The notes: generated by a model not told the origin, from the letters alone. 33,356 nucleotides of DNA from Streptomyces soli (GCF_003999195.1 NZ_RJVR01000272.1:1-33356); one strand, 5' to 3'. Numbered from the stretch's first letter, positions 1-8,277 are shown. Translations and numbers: made by a program.

Positions 1-2
1 CG

Positions 3-710
3 GCCCCGGCCCCAGCCCCCGCCCCGGCCGCCGTGGCGCCCCGCCCCGCCGTGCCGGCGCAGTCCCAGGCCGCCCCGGCTCCTGCCCCCGCGCCGTGGGC
101 GCAGCAGGTGCACGAGCTGGCCCGACAGGGGCAGGGTGGCGGCCGGGGGGAGCAGGCGGCAGAGTCGGCGCCGATGCCATGGAAGCCGCCGGTGAGCGAT
201 CCGTTCCTGCTGGCGGCGCAGGAGCAGGCGCGGCCGGCGTCGCTCGGCAAGCGGCTGGTGGCCCGCATCGTGGACTCGCTGATCGTGGGAGCCGTCGCCG
301 CCGTGGCAGCGGTGCCACTGGGCTCGGCGGCGTACGACCACATCCAGCAGAAGACGGACGCGGCGCGGCAGACCGGCGAGACCGTCACGGTGTGGCTGAT
401 CGACGGCACGACCAGCGTGCAGCTCGGCATCCTCGCGGCCGTCGTCCTCGTCACCGGACTGCTCTACGAGGTGCTGCCGACCGCCAAGTGGGGTCGTACC
501 CTCGGCAAGAAGCTGCTGAAGCTGAAGGTGCTGGACATCGAGTCCCAGTACGAGCCGGGCTTCGCCGCCGCCCTGCGCCGCTGGCTGACGCACACGGTGC
601 TCGACGCGGTGGTGATCGGCTTCGTGGGACTGGCGTGGTGCCTGTTCGACCGGCCGTGGCGGCAGTGCTGGCACGACAAGGCGGCCAGGACCTTCGTGGC
701 AGGCGACTGA
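3..710 (+). CDS. RDD family membrane protein (copy 1; 5' end probably outside window)
   Basis: The frame is open from the first bases of the window. It encodes an Ala/Pro-rich N-terminal stretch, then a hydrophobic RDD domain, and stops at 710. A GTG at 33 could be a start, but the low-complexity region continues upstream in frame, so I treat the 5' end as cut. The RDD hallmarks are the first helix with its Arg and Asp (RLVARIVDSLIVG), the GRTLGKKLLKLKV loop and a C-terminal WRQCWHDKAA segment. RDD proteins are small integral membrane proteins of mostly unknown role; some are linked to ion transport. It is the first of three same-strand RDD genes here, which suggests local duplication. It is the most divergent of the three at the C-terminus. 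Family is well supported; substrate is unknown. Confidence 0.85.
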   Translation, partial: APAPAPAPAAVAPRPAVPAQSQAAPAPAPAPWAQQVHELARQGQGGGRGEQAAESAPMPWKPPVSDPFLLAAQEQARPASLGKRLVARIVDSLIVGAVAAVAAVPLGSAAYDHIQQKTDAARQTGETVTVWLIDGTTSVQLGILAAVVLVTGLLYEVLPTAKWGRTLGKKLLKLKVLDIESQYEPGFAAALRRWLTHTVLDAVVIGFVGLAWCLFDRPWRQCWHDKAARTFVAGD

Positions 711-766
711 CACCCGAACGGCTCCTGCCGGAGGCGAGGCCGTATTGTCCGGGTTTCACTCGGATC

Positions 767-1372
767 ATGAGCACCGATGACGACCCGTTCGCGAAGAAGC
801 CGGAATCCGATCAGGAGCCCCCGCAGCCTCCGCCGAGCGGTTCGCCATACGACCGGCCTCCGACGGCGCCGCATCCGCCCCCGCCGCCGTCGGCGAGCCC
901 GTACGGAAGTGAGCCGCCGCCCGACCCGCTGCAGGGCATGCCGCCCTTGGCGAACCGTGGCCGACGGCTGCTCGCCCGAATCGTCGACGCGCTGATCGTC
1001 GGCATCCCGGTGTACGCCATCATGGGCGCGGCCTTCCGCAACTACGACTACCACAACACCGGTGCGTCCTACGCCGAGTCGGTGATCTACGCCGTCATCT
1101 ATCTCATCTACCAGGTCTTCATGCTGACCCGGCACGGCCAGAGCCTCGGCAAGATGCTGCTGAAGGTGCGCGTCGGCATGCTCGCGGACGGCTCGCGCCC
1201 CACCACCGAGGCGGCCCTCAAGCGCGAGGCCACTTATGCGCTGGTGCCGATCATCCCCTGCTGCGGTTCGATCTTCTGGCTCGTCAATGTGCTCTGGTGC
1301 ACCTGGGACAAGCCCTACCGGCAGTGCCTGCACGACAAGGCGGGTCAGACGGTCGTCGTCTCCACTGCCTGA
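767..1372 (+). CDS. RDD family membrane protein (copy 2)
   Basis: 201 aa from the ATG at 767; the frame is open further upstream but only as a shadow of copy 1. Residues 1-60 are a Pro/Ser/Asp-rich cytoplasmic-type extension. The RDD domain follows, with RRLLARIVDALIVGIP in the first helix, a second hydrophobic helix ending near MLTRHGQSLGKMLLKVRV, and the third helix plus the conserved tail WCTWDKPYRQCLHDKAGQT. The same tail occurs in copy 3, so these two are closer to each other than to copy 1. It starts 56 bp after copy 1 and ends 51 bp before copy 3, consistent with one transcript. No strong ribosome site is visible before 767. Function beyond membrane protein is not known. Confidence 0.9.
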   Translation: MSTDDDPFAKKPESDQEPPQPPPSGSPYDRPPTAPHPPPPPSASPYGSEPPPDPLQGMPPLANRGRRLLARIVDALIVGIPVYAIMGAAFRNYDYHNTGASYAESVIYAVIYLIYQVFMLTRHGQSLGKMLLKVRVGMLADGSRPTTEAALKREATYALVPIIPCCGSIFWLVNVLWCTWDKPYRQCLHDKAGQTVVVSTA

Positions 1373-1423
1373 CATGTCGTCGGAGATCTTTACGGCCATC
1401 CGATTCGCTGCTTCACTCACCGT

Positions 1424-2020
1424 ATGAGTGATAAGGATCCGTACGGTCAGAATTTCTACGGCACTCAACCCACCGGCCCCGGGTCCGGCACAGGCCCCGG
1501 CGCGGTCCCGGGCCCCGGCCCCGCACCCGGTTACAACCCCGGCTATGGCCCTGGCGCGGTCCCGCCCGGCATGCCGCCCCTGGCGACACACGGCCAGCGC
1601 TTCCTGGCCCGGCTGATCGACACGGTCCCGCTCATCGTGATCGCGGTGATCGTGAGCATCGCGATCTACGCCGGCCACTGGTCCGACGCGGGGGGCATCG
1701 GCTTCGGCAGGCAGTTCCTCGCCGACCTGCTCATCTACGGCCTGTACTTCGTCTACGAGGGCGTCATGGTCTCCCGCACCGGCCAAACCCTCGGCAAGAT
1801 GGTCCTGAAGATCCGCGTCGCCCAACTGGCCGACGGCAACGCCCCCGGCAACGCCGGCTGGCAGCGCGCCGCGGTCTACGTGCTGCCGGGCGTCCTGTCG
1901 GCGATCTGCATCGGCGCGATCTTCTGGCTGCTGAACGTGCTGTGGTGCACCTGGGACAAGCCGTACCAGCAGTGCCTGCACGACAAGGCGGCCAAGACCG
2001 TGGTCGTACAGGCAGGCTGA
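1424..2020 (+). CDS. RDD family membrane protein (copy 3)
   Basis: 198 aa from ATG 1424. About 45 residues of Gly/Pro/Tyr-rich N-terminus (GPGSGTGPGAVPGPGPAPGY-like) precede the RDD domain: RFLARLIDTVPLIV, then MVSRTGQTLGKMVLKIRVAQ, then the tail VLWCTWDKPYQQCLHDKAAK. The Gly/Pro leader is typical of Streptomyces RDD proteins and may be a flexible cytoplasmic linker. It is the last gene of the three-gene RDD run and is followed after 9 bp by a strong hairpin terminator. The precise role is unknown. Confidence 0.9.
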   Translation: MSDKDPYGQNFYGTQPTGPGSGTGPGAVPGPGPAPGYNPGYGPGAVPPGMPPLATHGQRFLARLIDTVPLIVIAVIVSIAIYAGHWSDAGGIGFGRQFLADLLIYGLYFVYEGVMVSRTGQTLGKMVLKIRVAQLADGNAPGNAGWQRAAVYVLPGVLSAICIGAIFWLLNVLWCTWDKPYQQCLHDKAAKTVVVQAG

Positions 2021-2029
2021 CATGACGAC

Positions 2030-2057
2030 GGCCCCGGACTTCGGTCCGGGGCCTTTT
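2030..2057 (+). terminator. Rho-independent terminator after RDD genes
   Basis: A 10-bp perfect GC-rich stem (2030-2039 with 2044-2053) closes on a TTCG tetraloop and is followed by TTTT. It lies just after the stop of the third RDD gene. It may also serve the minus-strand gene that ends at 2079. Confidence 0.85.
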
Positions 2058-2078
2058 CGCTTTTCGCGGTGTCAGCGG

Positions 2079-2375
2079 TCAGTGGCGCAGCGAGTGCTCG
2101 GTCACGCGCGACTCGGCATTGCTGGGTATGCGCACGCGCGGAATCGGGGTGCCCGCCGCGGCCGATGCCTGCGCTGCGGCTGTACGGACCTTGGCCCGGG
2201 CGGTCAGTGGGATCGGCACCGTCACGGCGACCAGGACGCCGAGCACGAGACCGGCGGCCGCGATGACGACGACGCCGATACCCGATCGCGCCTCGGAGAG
2301 CAGCAGCATCGCGAGGGTGGAGAGCACCACGGTGGCTGAACCGTAGGCGATTTGGGCAGTGGTAGGACGCGGCAT
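2079..2375 (-). CDS. Small two-helix membrane protein, unknown function
   Basis: 98 aa from the ATG at 2375 (MPRPTTAQIAYG...). A longer frame runs to 2471, but the upstream residues are Arg/Pro-rich and look like non-coding readthrough. Two adjacent hydrophobic segments are visible (about residues 8-26, STVVLSTLAMLLL-like, and 30-52, GIGVVVIAAAGLVLGVLVAV), followed by an Ala/Arg-rich soluble tail ending near TEHSLRH. I do not recognise a named family. It converges on the RDD genes and shares their terminator region. Small conserved membrane proteins of this kind are common in Streptomyces. The start is moderately certain. Confidence 0.6.
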   Translation of the reverse strand: MPRPTTAQIAYGSATVVLSTLAMLLLSEARSGIGVVVIAAAGLVLGVLVAVTVPIPLTARAKVRTAAAQASAAAGTPIPRVRIPSNAESRVTEHSLRH

Positions 2376-2584
2376 GTCGGGGGTCCGTCCTCGTATACGT
2401 CGATGGCGTCGAGCGTTGGGTAGGGCGGTACTTCGCGATTTGTGTGGCTCTGTGCGTGGCGCGCCAACCACAGACTCTACGTTCCGACATGCCCCTAGGG
2501 AACGGCTGGTAAGCGTGACCTAACCCACGGTGCGGAAGCACAGGGGGCGCACGGGGTCGCATCGCGCTCTCTTCGCGGCGGCAT

Positions 2585-2952
2585 GTGTTCACCCCGGCCT
2601 CCGGCTCGTACCAGTGGTGGAGCGGCAGCGGCATCAGCCTGAGCAACACCCTCACCCGCGATGTCGACCTCACCGGCAAGACCCCGGCGAGCCTGTCCCT
2701 CAAGGGCTTGTACGACATCGAGACCGCTTACGACTACCTCTACACCGAGGTGTCCACCGACGGCGGCACCTCCTGGACCCCCGTCGACGGCACGGTCGGC
2801 GGCGCCGCCATCCCGCGCGACGCCAGCGACCAGCCCGCCCTCACCGGCACTGTCGACTCCTAGCAGGACCTGGTCTAACGAAGATCAAGATCCTCTGGCA
2901 TTCGAAGGGCACCAGCACGGTCACCGTCGCGGTCGATCCTTCCACGAAGTGA
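2585..2952 (+). pseudogene. Remnant of immune inhibitor A-type (M6) metallopeptidase C-terminal region
   Basis: Reading from about 2585, the translation (SYQWWSGSGISLSNTLTR, then SLKGLYDIETAYDYLYTEVS and DGTVGGAAIPRDAS) closely resembles the C-terminal beta-sandwich region of Streptomyces immune inhibitor A peptidases. No HExxH zinc site, signal peptide or upstream coding part is present. In-frame stops TAG (2861-2863) and TAA (2876-2878) fall where the family has Tyr codons (DS-stop-QDLV-stop against the expected DSYKDLVY). After 2880 another frame reads ILWHSKGTSTVTVAVDPSTK to a stop at 2952 and may be the end of the same or another secreted protein. I infer a decayed, internally deleted gene. 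The family assignment is from recall of its motif pattern. Confidence 0.65.
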
Positions 2953-2986
2953 TCACTTCTTGATCGATATTCACTCGAAATGACCC

Positions 2987-3021
2987 GAATGGCCCCCGCC
3001 CCTGGTGGACGGGGGCCATTC
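2987..3021. terminator. GC-rich hairpin, probable terminator
   Basis: 12-bp perfect arms (2987-2998 and 3010-3021) with an 11-nt loop. It lies after the pseudogene and just before the small gene at 3038. No T-run follows, so it may act as a processing or bidirectional element. Confidence 0.55.
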
Positions 3022-3037
3022 AGCTGATCATGTGCCT

Positions 3038-3337
3038 ATGGCCTCCGGCGGATTTACCCGGCTCCCCAGCGGCGATGTCGTCGTCGCCCTCCGCCTGCCC
3101 CGCCCCGGCGCCGCCCCCGGCGACGACATCCGCGTCATCGTCCTCGCCGCCAACCGCCAACGCGCCCTCACCCGCCTCCGCAACCTCGGCTTCCGCGCCG
3201 TCCGTCTCGTCGGCAATGCCCACCCGCCCACGCCGGACGAGGTCCAGGCGGTCCTCCACCACCCCGACGGCCTCGTCTGGCGCGATGTCGCCGCGACGGA
3301 CGCGGTCGGCTGGCAGTCGTTCTCGGCCCTCCGCTGA
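3038..3337 (+). CDS. Conserved hypothetical small protein
   Basis: 99 aa from the ATG at 3038 (MASGGFTRLPSG...). An earlier in-frame GTG at 3005 lies inside the preceding hairpin and is unlikely. The protein is soluble and compact: a beta-rich start (GDVVVALRLPRPG), a region with ANRQRALTRLRNLGFRAV resembling a helix followed by a strand, and a C-terminal VWRDVAATDAVGWQSFSALR. There is no signal peptide or membrane segment. I do not recognise a family. Codon use is strongly GC3-biased like its neighbours, supporting real coding. No clear Shine-Dalgarno sequence is visible. It converges with pncA across a repeat-filled gap. Confidence 0.6.
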   Translation: MASGGFTRLPSGDVVVALRLPRPGAAPGDDIRVIVLAANRQRALTRLRNLGFRAVRLVGNAHPPTPDEVQAVLHHPDGLVWRDVAATDAVGWQSFSALR

Positions 3338-3566
3338 GGGCTACCGCCCCTGCGGCTGGGGCGCTCCTGCTGGGCGGGTGGCGGGGGTTGCGTTGGCGCC
3401 TGCGGGCCCGTGGCCGGGTGCCCCTCTTTTTCTGCGCCTCTCGCGCCGCTTCGCGGGCTTCGAGTCGCTGCGCTGGACTCTCCCCCAGACGGAGTCTGGG
3501 GGAGAGTCCAGCGCAGCCGTCCCGAAGCCTGGGAGGCCCCCGGGGCCGAGCAGTGCGAGGGCGGCG
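3338..3566. repeat. Intergenic palindromic repeat region
   Basis: 229 bp between convergent genes. It contains a near-ideal inverted repeat with 23-bp perfect arms (3468-3490 and 3494-3516) and a GGA loop. A very similar stem and identical loop recur at 10299-10347. No coding is seen. The element could be a bidirectional terminator or a dispersed Streptomyces intergenic palindrome. Confidence 0.75.
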
Positions 3567-4163
3567 TCAGGAATTGGCTACGAGGGGCTTGCCGGTGAGC
3601 TCGGCGCCGGCGTCGCGGAGCTCTTCGAGCGCCTGCTCTGTCGTCGCGGGCGCGACCCCCGCCGTCAGGTCAAGCAGGACGCGCGTATGGAAACCCTCCC
3701 GCACCGCATCAAGCGCCGTGGCCCGCACGCAGTGGTCCGTGGCGATGCCCACGACATCCACCTCGGTGACACCGCGCGCCCGGAGCCAGTCCGCCAGGCC
3801 CTCCCCGTTCTCGTCGAGGCCTTCGAAGCCGCTGTACGCGGCCGCGTACGCGCCCTTGGAGAAGACGGCGTCGACCGCGCCGGACGCGACGGCAGGCGCG
3901 AAGTTCGGGTGGAAGCCCACACCCTCCGTACCGGCGACGCAGTGGACGGGCCAGGAGTGGACGAAGTCGGGGCGGTCGGCGAAGTGGTTGCCGGGGGCGA
4001 TGTGGTGGTCGCGGGTGGCGACGACGTGGCGGTAGCCGATGGTGTTGGACTGCCCGACGAGGTCGGTGATCGCGGCGGCGACATCCGCGCCACCGGCGAC
4101 CGGGAGGCTCCCGCCCTCGCAGAAGTCGTTCTGGACGTCCGCGACGATCAGTGCGCGGTGCAT
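3567..4163 (-). CDS. pncA: Nicotinamidase (isochorismatase-like hydrolase)
   Basis: 198 aa. It hydrolyses nicotinamide to nicotinate plus ammonia in NAD salvage in the cytoplasm. The catalytic triad is visible: Asp9 in VADVQNDFC, Lys103 in FSKGAY and Cys145 in ATDHCVRATA. The metal-binding residues seen in M. tuberculosis PncA are matched by Asp52, His54, His60 and His74 (RDHHIAPGNHF and WPVHCV). Length fits the family. The start ATG at 4163 has a good upstream GGAAGGA site. It lies 52 bp downstream of pncB on the same strand, so the two form a salvage operon in which PncA supplies the substrate of PncB. An enzyme of this type would also activate pyrazinamide. Confidence 0.95.
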   Translation of the reverse strand: MHRALIVADVQNDFCEGGSLPVAGGADVAAAITDLVGQSNTIGYRHVVATRDHHIAPGNHFADRPDFVHSWPVHCVAGTEGVGFHPNFAPAVASGAVDAVFSKGAYAAAYSGFEGLDENGEGLADWLRARGVTEVDVVGIATDHCVRATALDAVREGFHTRVLLDLTAGVAPATTEQALEELRDAGAELTGKPLVANS

Positions 4164-4215
4164 GGCGCATCCTTCCGGTAGCTGCGGGCAGTCAATGACT
4201 CTAGGGGCGGACGGC

Positions 4216-5544
4216 TCACGTGTACACAGTGGGCAGCACCGGCTCCCCGCGCGACAGCTGGGTCGCCGACAACGGGAGCCCGGCGCGCGCCTCGATGTGG
4301 CGGGCGCGCGCCGCCGCCATCGGCTCGCGCCCGACGCTCTCGCCGTCGCGCATCAGCGGCACCTGGATCAGCCGTTCGGCCAACTCGGCGGGGACCGGCC
4401 CGGTCCCGATGACCTCGGCCTCGGCGACGCCGTCCTCGTCGAGGCGCCGGGCGGCCCATTTGCGGCCGCCGATACTGGTCTTGGCGCCCATCGACTTCTT
4501 GGCCACGGCCTCCAGCGGGGCGTCCGGCTCGTCGGACACGGCCCGCGCGACCAGCTTGTAGACCATCGAGCAGGTCGGGTGCCCGCTGCCGGTCACCAGC
4601 GACGTGCCGACGCCGTACGCGTCCACCGGCGCCGCCGCGAGCGAGGCGATGGCGTACTCGTCCAGGTCGGAGGTCACCACGATCTTCGTGGACTTCGCGC
4701 CCAGGTCGTCCAGCTGCTGCCGCACCCGGTGCGCGAGCAGCAGCAGGTCGCCCGAGTCGATCCGTACGGCACCGAGCTCGGGCCCGGCGATCTCGACCGC
4801 CGCCCGGACCGCCGACGCGACGTCGTAGGTATCCACCAGCAGCGTCGTCCCGCGGCCCAGCGATTCGACCTGAGCGGTGAAGGCGTCGCGCTCGTTGTCG
4901 TGGAGGAGGGTGAAGGCGTGGGCGCTGGTGCCGATGGTGGGCAGGCCGTAGCGGAAGCCGGCGGCGAGATTCGAGGTCGAGACGAAGCCGCCGACGTACG
5001 CGGCCCGGGCGGCGGCGACCGCCGCGAGCTCGTGGGTGCGGCGGGCGCCCATCTCCATCAGCGGACGGCCGACGGCCGCGACGGCCATCCGGGACGCGGC
5101 GGCGGCGATGGCGCTGTCGTGGTTGAGGATGGACAGGATCACCGTCTCGAGCAGCACCGCCTCGGCGAAGGTGCCCTCGACCCGGAGGATCGGGGAGCCG
5201 GGGAAGTACACCTCGCCCTCCGGGTAGCCGACGATGTCGCCTCGGAAGCGGTAGCCGGCCAGCCATTCCAGGGTGGGCCCGTCCACGACCCGCTCCTGCT
5301 CCAGGAAGCCCAGGACGCTCTCGTCGAAGCGGAAGTTCTCCGCCGCGTCCAGTACGCGGCCGGTGCCCGCCACGACGCCGTATCGCCGGCCCTCCGGCAG
5401 CCGCCGGGTGAAGACCTCGAATACCGACCGCCGGTGCGCCGCGCCGCTGCGCAGGGCCGCCTGCAGCATCGTCAGCTCGTAACGGTCAGTGAACAGCGCG
5501 GTGGACGGGACTGTCACGGGCAGCCCCAGGTCTGCAGTGCTCAT
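4216..5544 (-). CDS. pncB: Nicotinate phosphoribosyltransferase
   Basis: 442 aa, full length. It makes nicotinate mononucleotide from nicotinate and PRPP with ATP hydrolysis, the committed step of the Preiss-Handler route. Recognisable motifs are the N-terminal ALFTDRYELTMLQAAL, a FEVFTRRLPEGRRYGV segment, SAHAFTLLHD, the phosphate-binding region VRIDSGDLLLLAH, and GVGTSLVTGSGHPTCSMVYK. The ATG at 5544 gives the expected N-terminus. It is divergent from clpS with a 91-bp shared upstream region and is first in the operon with pncA. The same pncB/clpS divergent arrangement occurs in M. tuberculosis (pncB1 and clpS), which supports orthology. Confidence 0.95.
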   Translation of the reverse strand: MSTADLGLPVTVPSTALFTDRYELTMLQAALRSGAAHRRSVFEVFTRRLPEGRRYGVVAGTGRVLDAAENFRFDESVLGFLEQERVVDGPTLEWLAGYRFRGDIVGYPEGEVYFPGSPILRVEGTFAEAVLLETVILSILNHDSAIAAAASRMAVAAVGRPLMEMGARRTHELAAVAAARAAYVGGFVSTSNLAAGFRYGLPTIGTSAHAFTLLHDNERDAFTAQVESLGRGTTLLVDTYDVASAVRAAVEIAGPELGAVRIDSGDLLLLAHRVRQQLDDLGAKSTKIVVTSDLDEYAIASLAAAPVDAYGVGTSLVTGSGHPTCSMVYKLVARAVSDEPDAPLEAVAKKSMGAKTSIGGRKWAARRLDEDGVAEAEVIGTGPVPAELAERLIQVPLMRDGESVGREPMAAARARHIEARAGLPLSATQLSRGEPVLPTVYT

Positions 5545-5635
5545 GGCGAAGATGCTAGCGCGTCCTCTCGTCAGAGTGACGATTTCTCTGGACCCCGTTT
5601 GCCATGGCCCTCACCCCGGGTGACACGATGGGGGT

Positions 5636-5941
5636 GTGAGTGTGGCCACCCCAGTCGAGATCGAGCGTGAAGCCGAGGCGGAAGCCCCCTTCGCGGTTCC
5701 GGCACCGGATGTTCCGTGGGTGACGATCGTCCACAATGACCCGGTCAACCTCATGAGCTACGTGACCTACGTCTTCCAGGCGTACTTCGGCTATCCGAAG
5801 GACAAGGCGACCAAGCTCATGATGGATGTCCACCACAAGGGCCGGGCCGTGGTCTCCAGCGGCACCCGCGAGGAGATGGAGCGTGACGTGCAGGCGATGC
5901 ACGGTTACGGGCTGTGGGCCACCCTGCAGCAGGACCGCTGA
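5636..5941 (+). CDS. clpS: ATP-dependent Clp protease adaptor ClpS
   Basis: 101 aa from a GTG at 5636 (a second GTG at 5642 is an alternative). ClpS carries N-degron substrates to the ClpC/ClpA unfoldase. The binding pocket is intact: Asn34-Asp35 in VHNDPVNLM, Met40, Met62, Val65 and His66 in LMMDVHHKG. These fall at the same residue numbers as in E. coli ClpS. A variable acidic N-terminal tail (residues 5-25) precedes the core, as expected. The stop overlaps the start of the next gene by one base (TGATG), so the two are probably translationally coupled. Confidence 0.95.
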   Translation: MSVATPVEIEREAEAEAPFAVPAPDVPWVTIVHNDPVNLMSYVTYVFQAYFGYPKDKATKLMMDVHHKGRAVVSSGTREEMERDVQAMHGYGLWATLQQDR

Positions 5942-6486
5942 TGACGGGGTACTTCGAGGCCGTCCCCGGCGGCGGCGCCGCCATCGCGCTCGACGAGGTC
6001 GAGGTCTCCATCCTCCGCAGCCTCAGCGTGCAACTCCTGGAGCTGCTCGGCCCGGGCGGCGTCCAGGACTCCGACGCCGACCCGCTCGCGGAGCTCTTCT
6101 CCGAGGGCCCCAGCAAGCCCCCGGAGGACCCGGCCCTGGCCCGGCTCTTCCCGGACGCGTATGAGGACGACACCGAGTCCTCCGACTTCCGCCGCTTCAC
6201 CGAGAACGATCTGCGGACCCGCAAGCGCGACGACGCGCTCGCGGTCGTACGCACCCTCGACGCGGCCGCCGGCGGACCGGTCCTCAAACTCAGCCCCGAC
6301 GAGTCCCGGCAGTGGCTCGGGACGCTCAACGATCTGCGGCTGACGATAGGGACCCGGCTCGAGGTCAGCGAGGACGACAACGACCTCTACCGGCTGCCGG
6401 ACTCCGATCCGCGCAAGCCGATGGTGATGGCTTATCTGTGGCTGGGCGGTCTGCAGGAGACGCTCGTCGAGACGCTCATGCGGTGA
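5941..6486 (+). CDS. DUF2017 family protein
   Basis: 181 aa starting at the ATG that overlaps the clpS stop codon (ATGA). This choice is preferred over an in-frame ATG at 5914 inside clpS. The protein is acidic and soluble: an N-terminal helix LDEVEVSILRSLSVQLLELL, a central Asp/Glu/Pro-rich linker, and a C-terminal helical part with PDESRQWLGTLNDLRLTIGTRL and PMVMAYLWLGGLQETLVETL. This is the actinobacterial DUF2017 pattern, which regularly follows clpS (Rv1332 in M. tuberculosis). Function is unknown; the fixed coupling suggests a link to Clp-dependent proteolysis, which is inference. Confidence 0.9.
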   Translation: MTGYFEAVPGGGAAIALDEVEVSILRSLSVQLLELLGPGGVQDSDADPLAELFSEGPSKPPEDPALARLFPDAYEDDTESSDFRRFTENDLRTRKRDDALAVVRTLDAAAGGPVLKLSPDESRQWLGTLNDLRLTIGTRLEVSEDDNDLYRLPDSDPRKPMVMAYLWLGGLQETLVETLMR

Positions 6487-6792
6487 CGGCTGGGCCGCCG
6501 GACTTCCGGCTGTGCTCGCCGCAGGCGTTCGCTCAGCGGACGCTCAATTCTGGATAACGATCCGATCACCTCGATCGGGTGGTTTTCCCATTTCCGTGAC
6601 GCTATGCCCGCTTCTCGCTGTGGCGTGGCCCACATTCGCGCAATATGCCCGCAATCTTTTGCGTGATAGGAATCCACGACTGCCGGCCGCGACGCCACCC
6701 CTGTCGCGGCCGGTGCGCTGCGCCGACCGACCGTCGGCGCGCAACTCCACCTTCCGGGGGGACACCGGCACTGGAGCGAAAGGCGCATCACC
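6487..6792 (+). promoter_or_regulatory. 306-bp upstream region of the permease gene with a strong hairpin
   Basis: No gene is visible. After a small GC hairpin at 6496-6509 the sequence becomes noticeably AT-richer (about 6545-6680), which in this genome suggests promoter or regulatory sequence. A strong hairpin follows (11-bp perfect arms 6683-6693 and 6703-6713), then a GC-rich leader of about 80 nt before the ATG at 6793. The hairpin could be an attenuator or a protein-independent leader structure; no T-run follows it. Confidence 0.4.
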
Positions 6793-8223
6793 ATGACCTC
6801 GACGCAGGTCGAGCGACACGAGGGCGAATCCGACGGCGGCAAGGCCCTGGGGGCCACGCCCGAAGAGGGTTACAAACGCGGGCTGGGCTCCCGCCAGGTC
6901 CAGATGATCGCCATCGGCGGTGCCATCGGCACCGGCCTCTTCTACGGATCCAGTAAGTCGATCGCCGCGATCGGGCCCAGCCTGATCGCCTGCTACGCCG
7001 TCGCCGGCGTCGTGATCTTCTTCATCATGCGTGCCCTGGGCGAGCTCCTCACCTACCGCCCCACCTCCGGCAGCTTCGCCGACTACGCACGCGAGTTCTT
7101 CGGCCCCTTCGCGGGCTTCGCCACCGGCTGGTCGTACTGGGCGCTGTGGGTCACCGCCTGCATGTCCGAGGTGACGGCGGCGGGCGCGTACATCAACTAC
7201 TGGTGGCCGGCGATCCCGGTCTGGAGCACGGCGGCGGTCGCCCTGGTGGCGCTCTTCGTCGCGAACCTGGTCTCGGTCAAGCTCTTCGGCGAGCTGGAGT
7301 TCTGGTTCTCCACGATCAAGGTCGTGGCGATCATCGCCATGATCGTGATCGGTATCGGCGTCCTCACCTTCGGCTTCTCCTCCGCCGGTGACACCGCCTC
7401 CGTGAGCCACTTGTGGGCCGACGGCGGCTTCGCGCCCAACGGCGCCTGGCAGGCCATGCTCGCCATGCAGGGCGTCATCTTCGCCTACCTGGGCGTCGAG
7501 TTGGTCGGCATCACCGCGGGCGAGGCCGAGAACCCCAAGCAGACCCTGCGCAAGGCGATCAACACCCTCCCGGTCCGCATCGGCATCTTCTACGTCGGCG
7601 CGCTGATCGTGCTGCTGTCGGTCTTCTCCTGGACCCACTACAAGCCCGGCGTCAGCCCCTTCGTGCAGGTCTTCGCCCAGGTCGGCATCCCCGGAGCGGC
7701 CGGGATCATGAACTTCGTGGTCCTCACCGCAGCCCTGTCCTCCTGCAACTCCGGCATCTACTCCACCGGCCGCATGCTGCGCGGCCTGGCCGTCAACGGC
7801 GAGGCCCCACAGGCCATGCAGAAGCTCAGCGGCCGGCAGCTCCCGCTGCCCGCGCTGGTGCTGTCCACGCTGGTCATGGGCATCGGCGTGATCGTCAACA
7901 TCGTCTCGCCGGACAAGGCCTTCGTCTACATCACGTCGGTCGCCACCTGTGCGGGCCTGTGGACCTGGATCGTCATCCTCGCCGCTCACCTGCGCTACCG
8001 CTCGCGGGTCCGCGCCGGGATCCTGCCCGCCGCCGACTTCCGGATGCCGGGCGCGCCCGTCACCAACTGGATCGGCATCCTCGCGCTGGGCTTCGTGGTC
8101 GTCCTGATGGCCACCGACGCCGACACCCGGCTCGGCCTGTACGTCTGGGCCGTGTGGTTCGCGCTCCTCGGCATCGGCTACCAGGTCGCCAAGCGGCGCG
8201 CGGTGCTGGCCGTCCAGCCGTAA
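6793..8223 (+). CDS. Amino acid permease (APC superfamily, AAT-type)
   Basis: 476 aa with about 12 hydrophobic segments. The start of the core, GLGSRQVQMIAIGGAIGTGLFYGSS, is the classic unwound first helix of AAT-type amino acid-proton symporters (AnsP/GabP/AroP relatives). Next come MRALGELLTYRPTSGSFADYAREFFGP and the helix-8 region ALSSCNSGIYSTGRML. The N-terminal 30 residues are hydrophilic and cytoplasmic. It sits between the clpS-DUF2017 pair and the mec-cysO-cysM cluster. The substrate cannot be read from sequence; basic, aromatic, asparagine or GABA-type substrates are all possible. A bidirectional-looking hairpin follows at 8236-8277. Confidence 0.92.
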   Translation: MTSTQVERHEGESDGGKALGATPEEGYKRGLGSRQVQMIAIGGAIGTGLFYGSSKSIAAIGPSLIACYAVAGVVIFFIMRALGELLTYRPTSGSFADYAREFFGPFAGFATGWSYWALWVTACMSEVTAAGAYINYWWPAIPVWSTAAVALVALFVANLVSVKLFGELEFWFSTIKVVAIIAMIVIGIGVLTFGFSSAGDTASVSHLWADGGFAPNGAWQAMLAMQGVIFAYLGVELVGITAGEAENPKQTLRKAINTLPVRIGIFYVGALIVLLSVFSWTHYKPGVSPFVQVFAQVGIPGAAGIMNFVVLTAALSSCNSGIYSTGRMLRGLAVNGEAPQAMQKLSGRQLPLPALVLSTLVMGIGVIVNIVSPDKAFVYITSVATCAGLWTWIVILAAHLRYRSRVRAGILPAADFRMPGAPVTNWIGILALGFVVVLMATDADTRLGLYVWAVWFALLGIGYQVAKRRAVLAVQP

Positions 8224-8235
8224 TACGTACGTCTC

Positions 8236-8277
8236 AGCAAGCGGCCTCCGTACGACCGTACGGGGGCCGCCTGCTTA
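8236..8277 (+). terminator. Hairpin terminator between permease and mec
   Basis: An extended imperfect stem (8236-8253 with 8257-8275) is centred on a CGTACG-type palindrome and followed by CTTATCC. It lies 12 bp after the permease stop and 12 bp before the mec start, so it separates the two transcription units. Confidence 0.6.

Noticed and set aside
4039..5670. Long plus-strand open frame of over 500 codons
   Set aside because: Antisense shadow of pncB, which is full length with complete motifs; the plus frame is His/Arg/Gly-rich with no recognisable domain.
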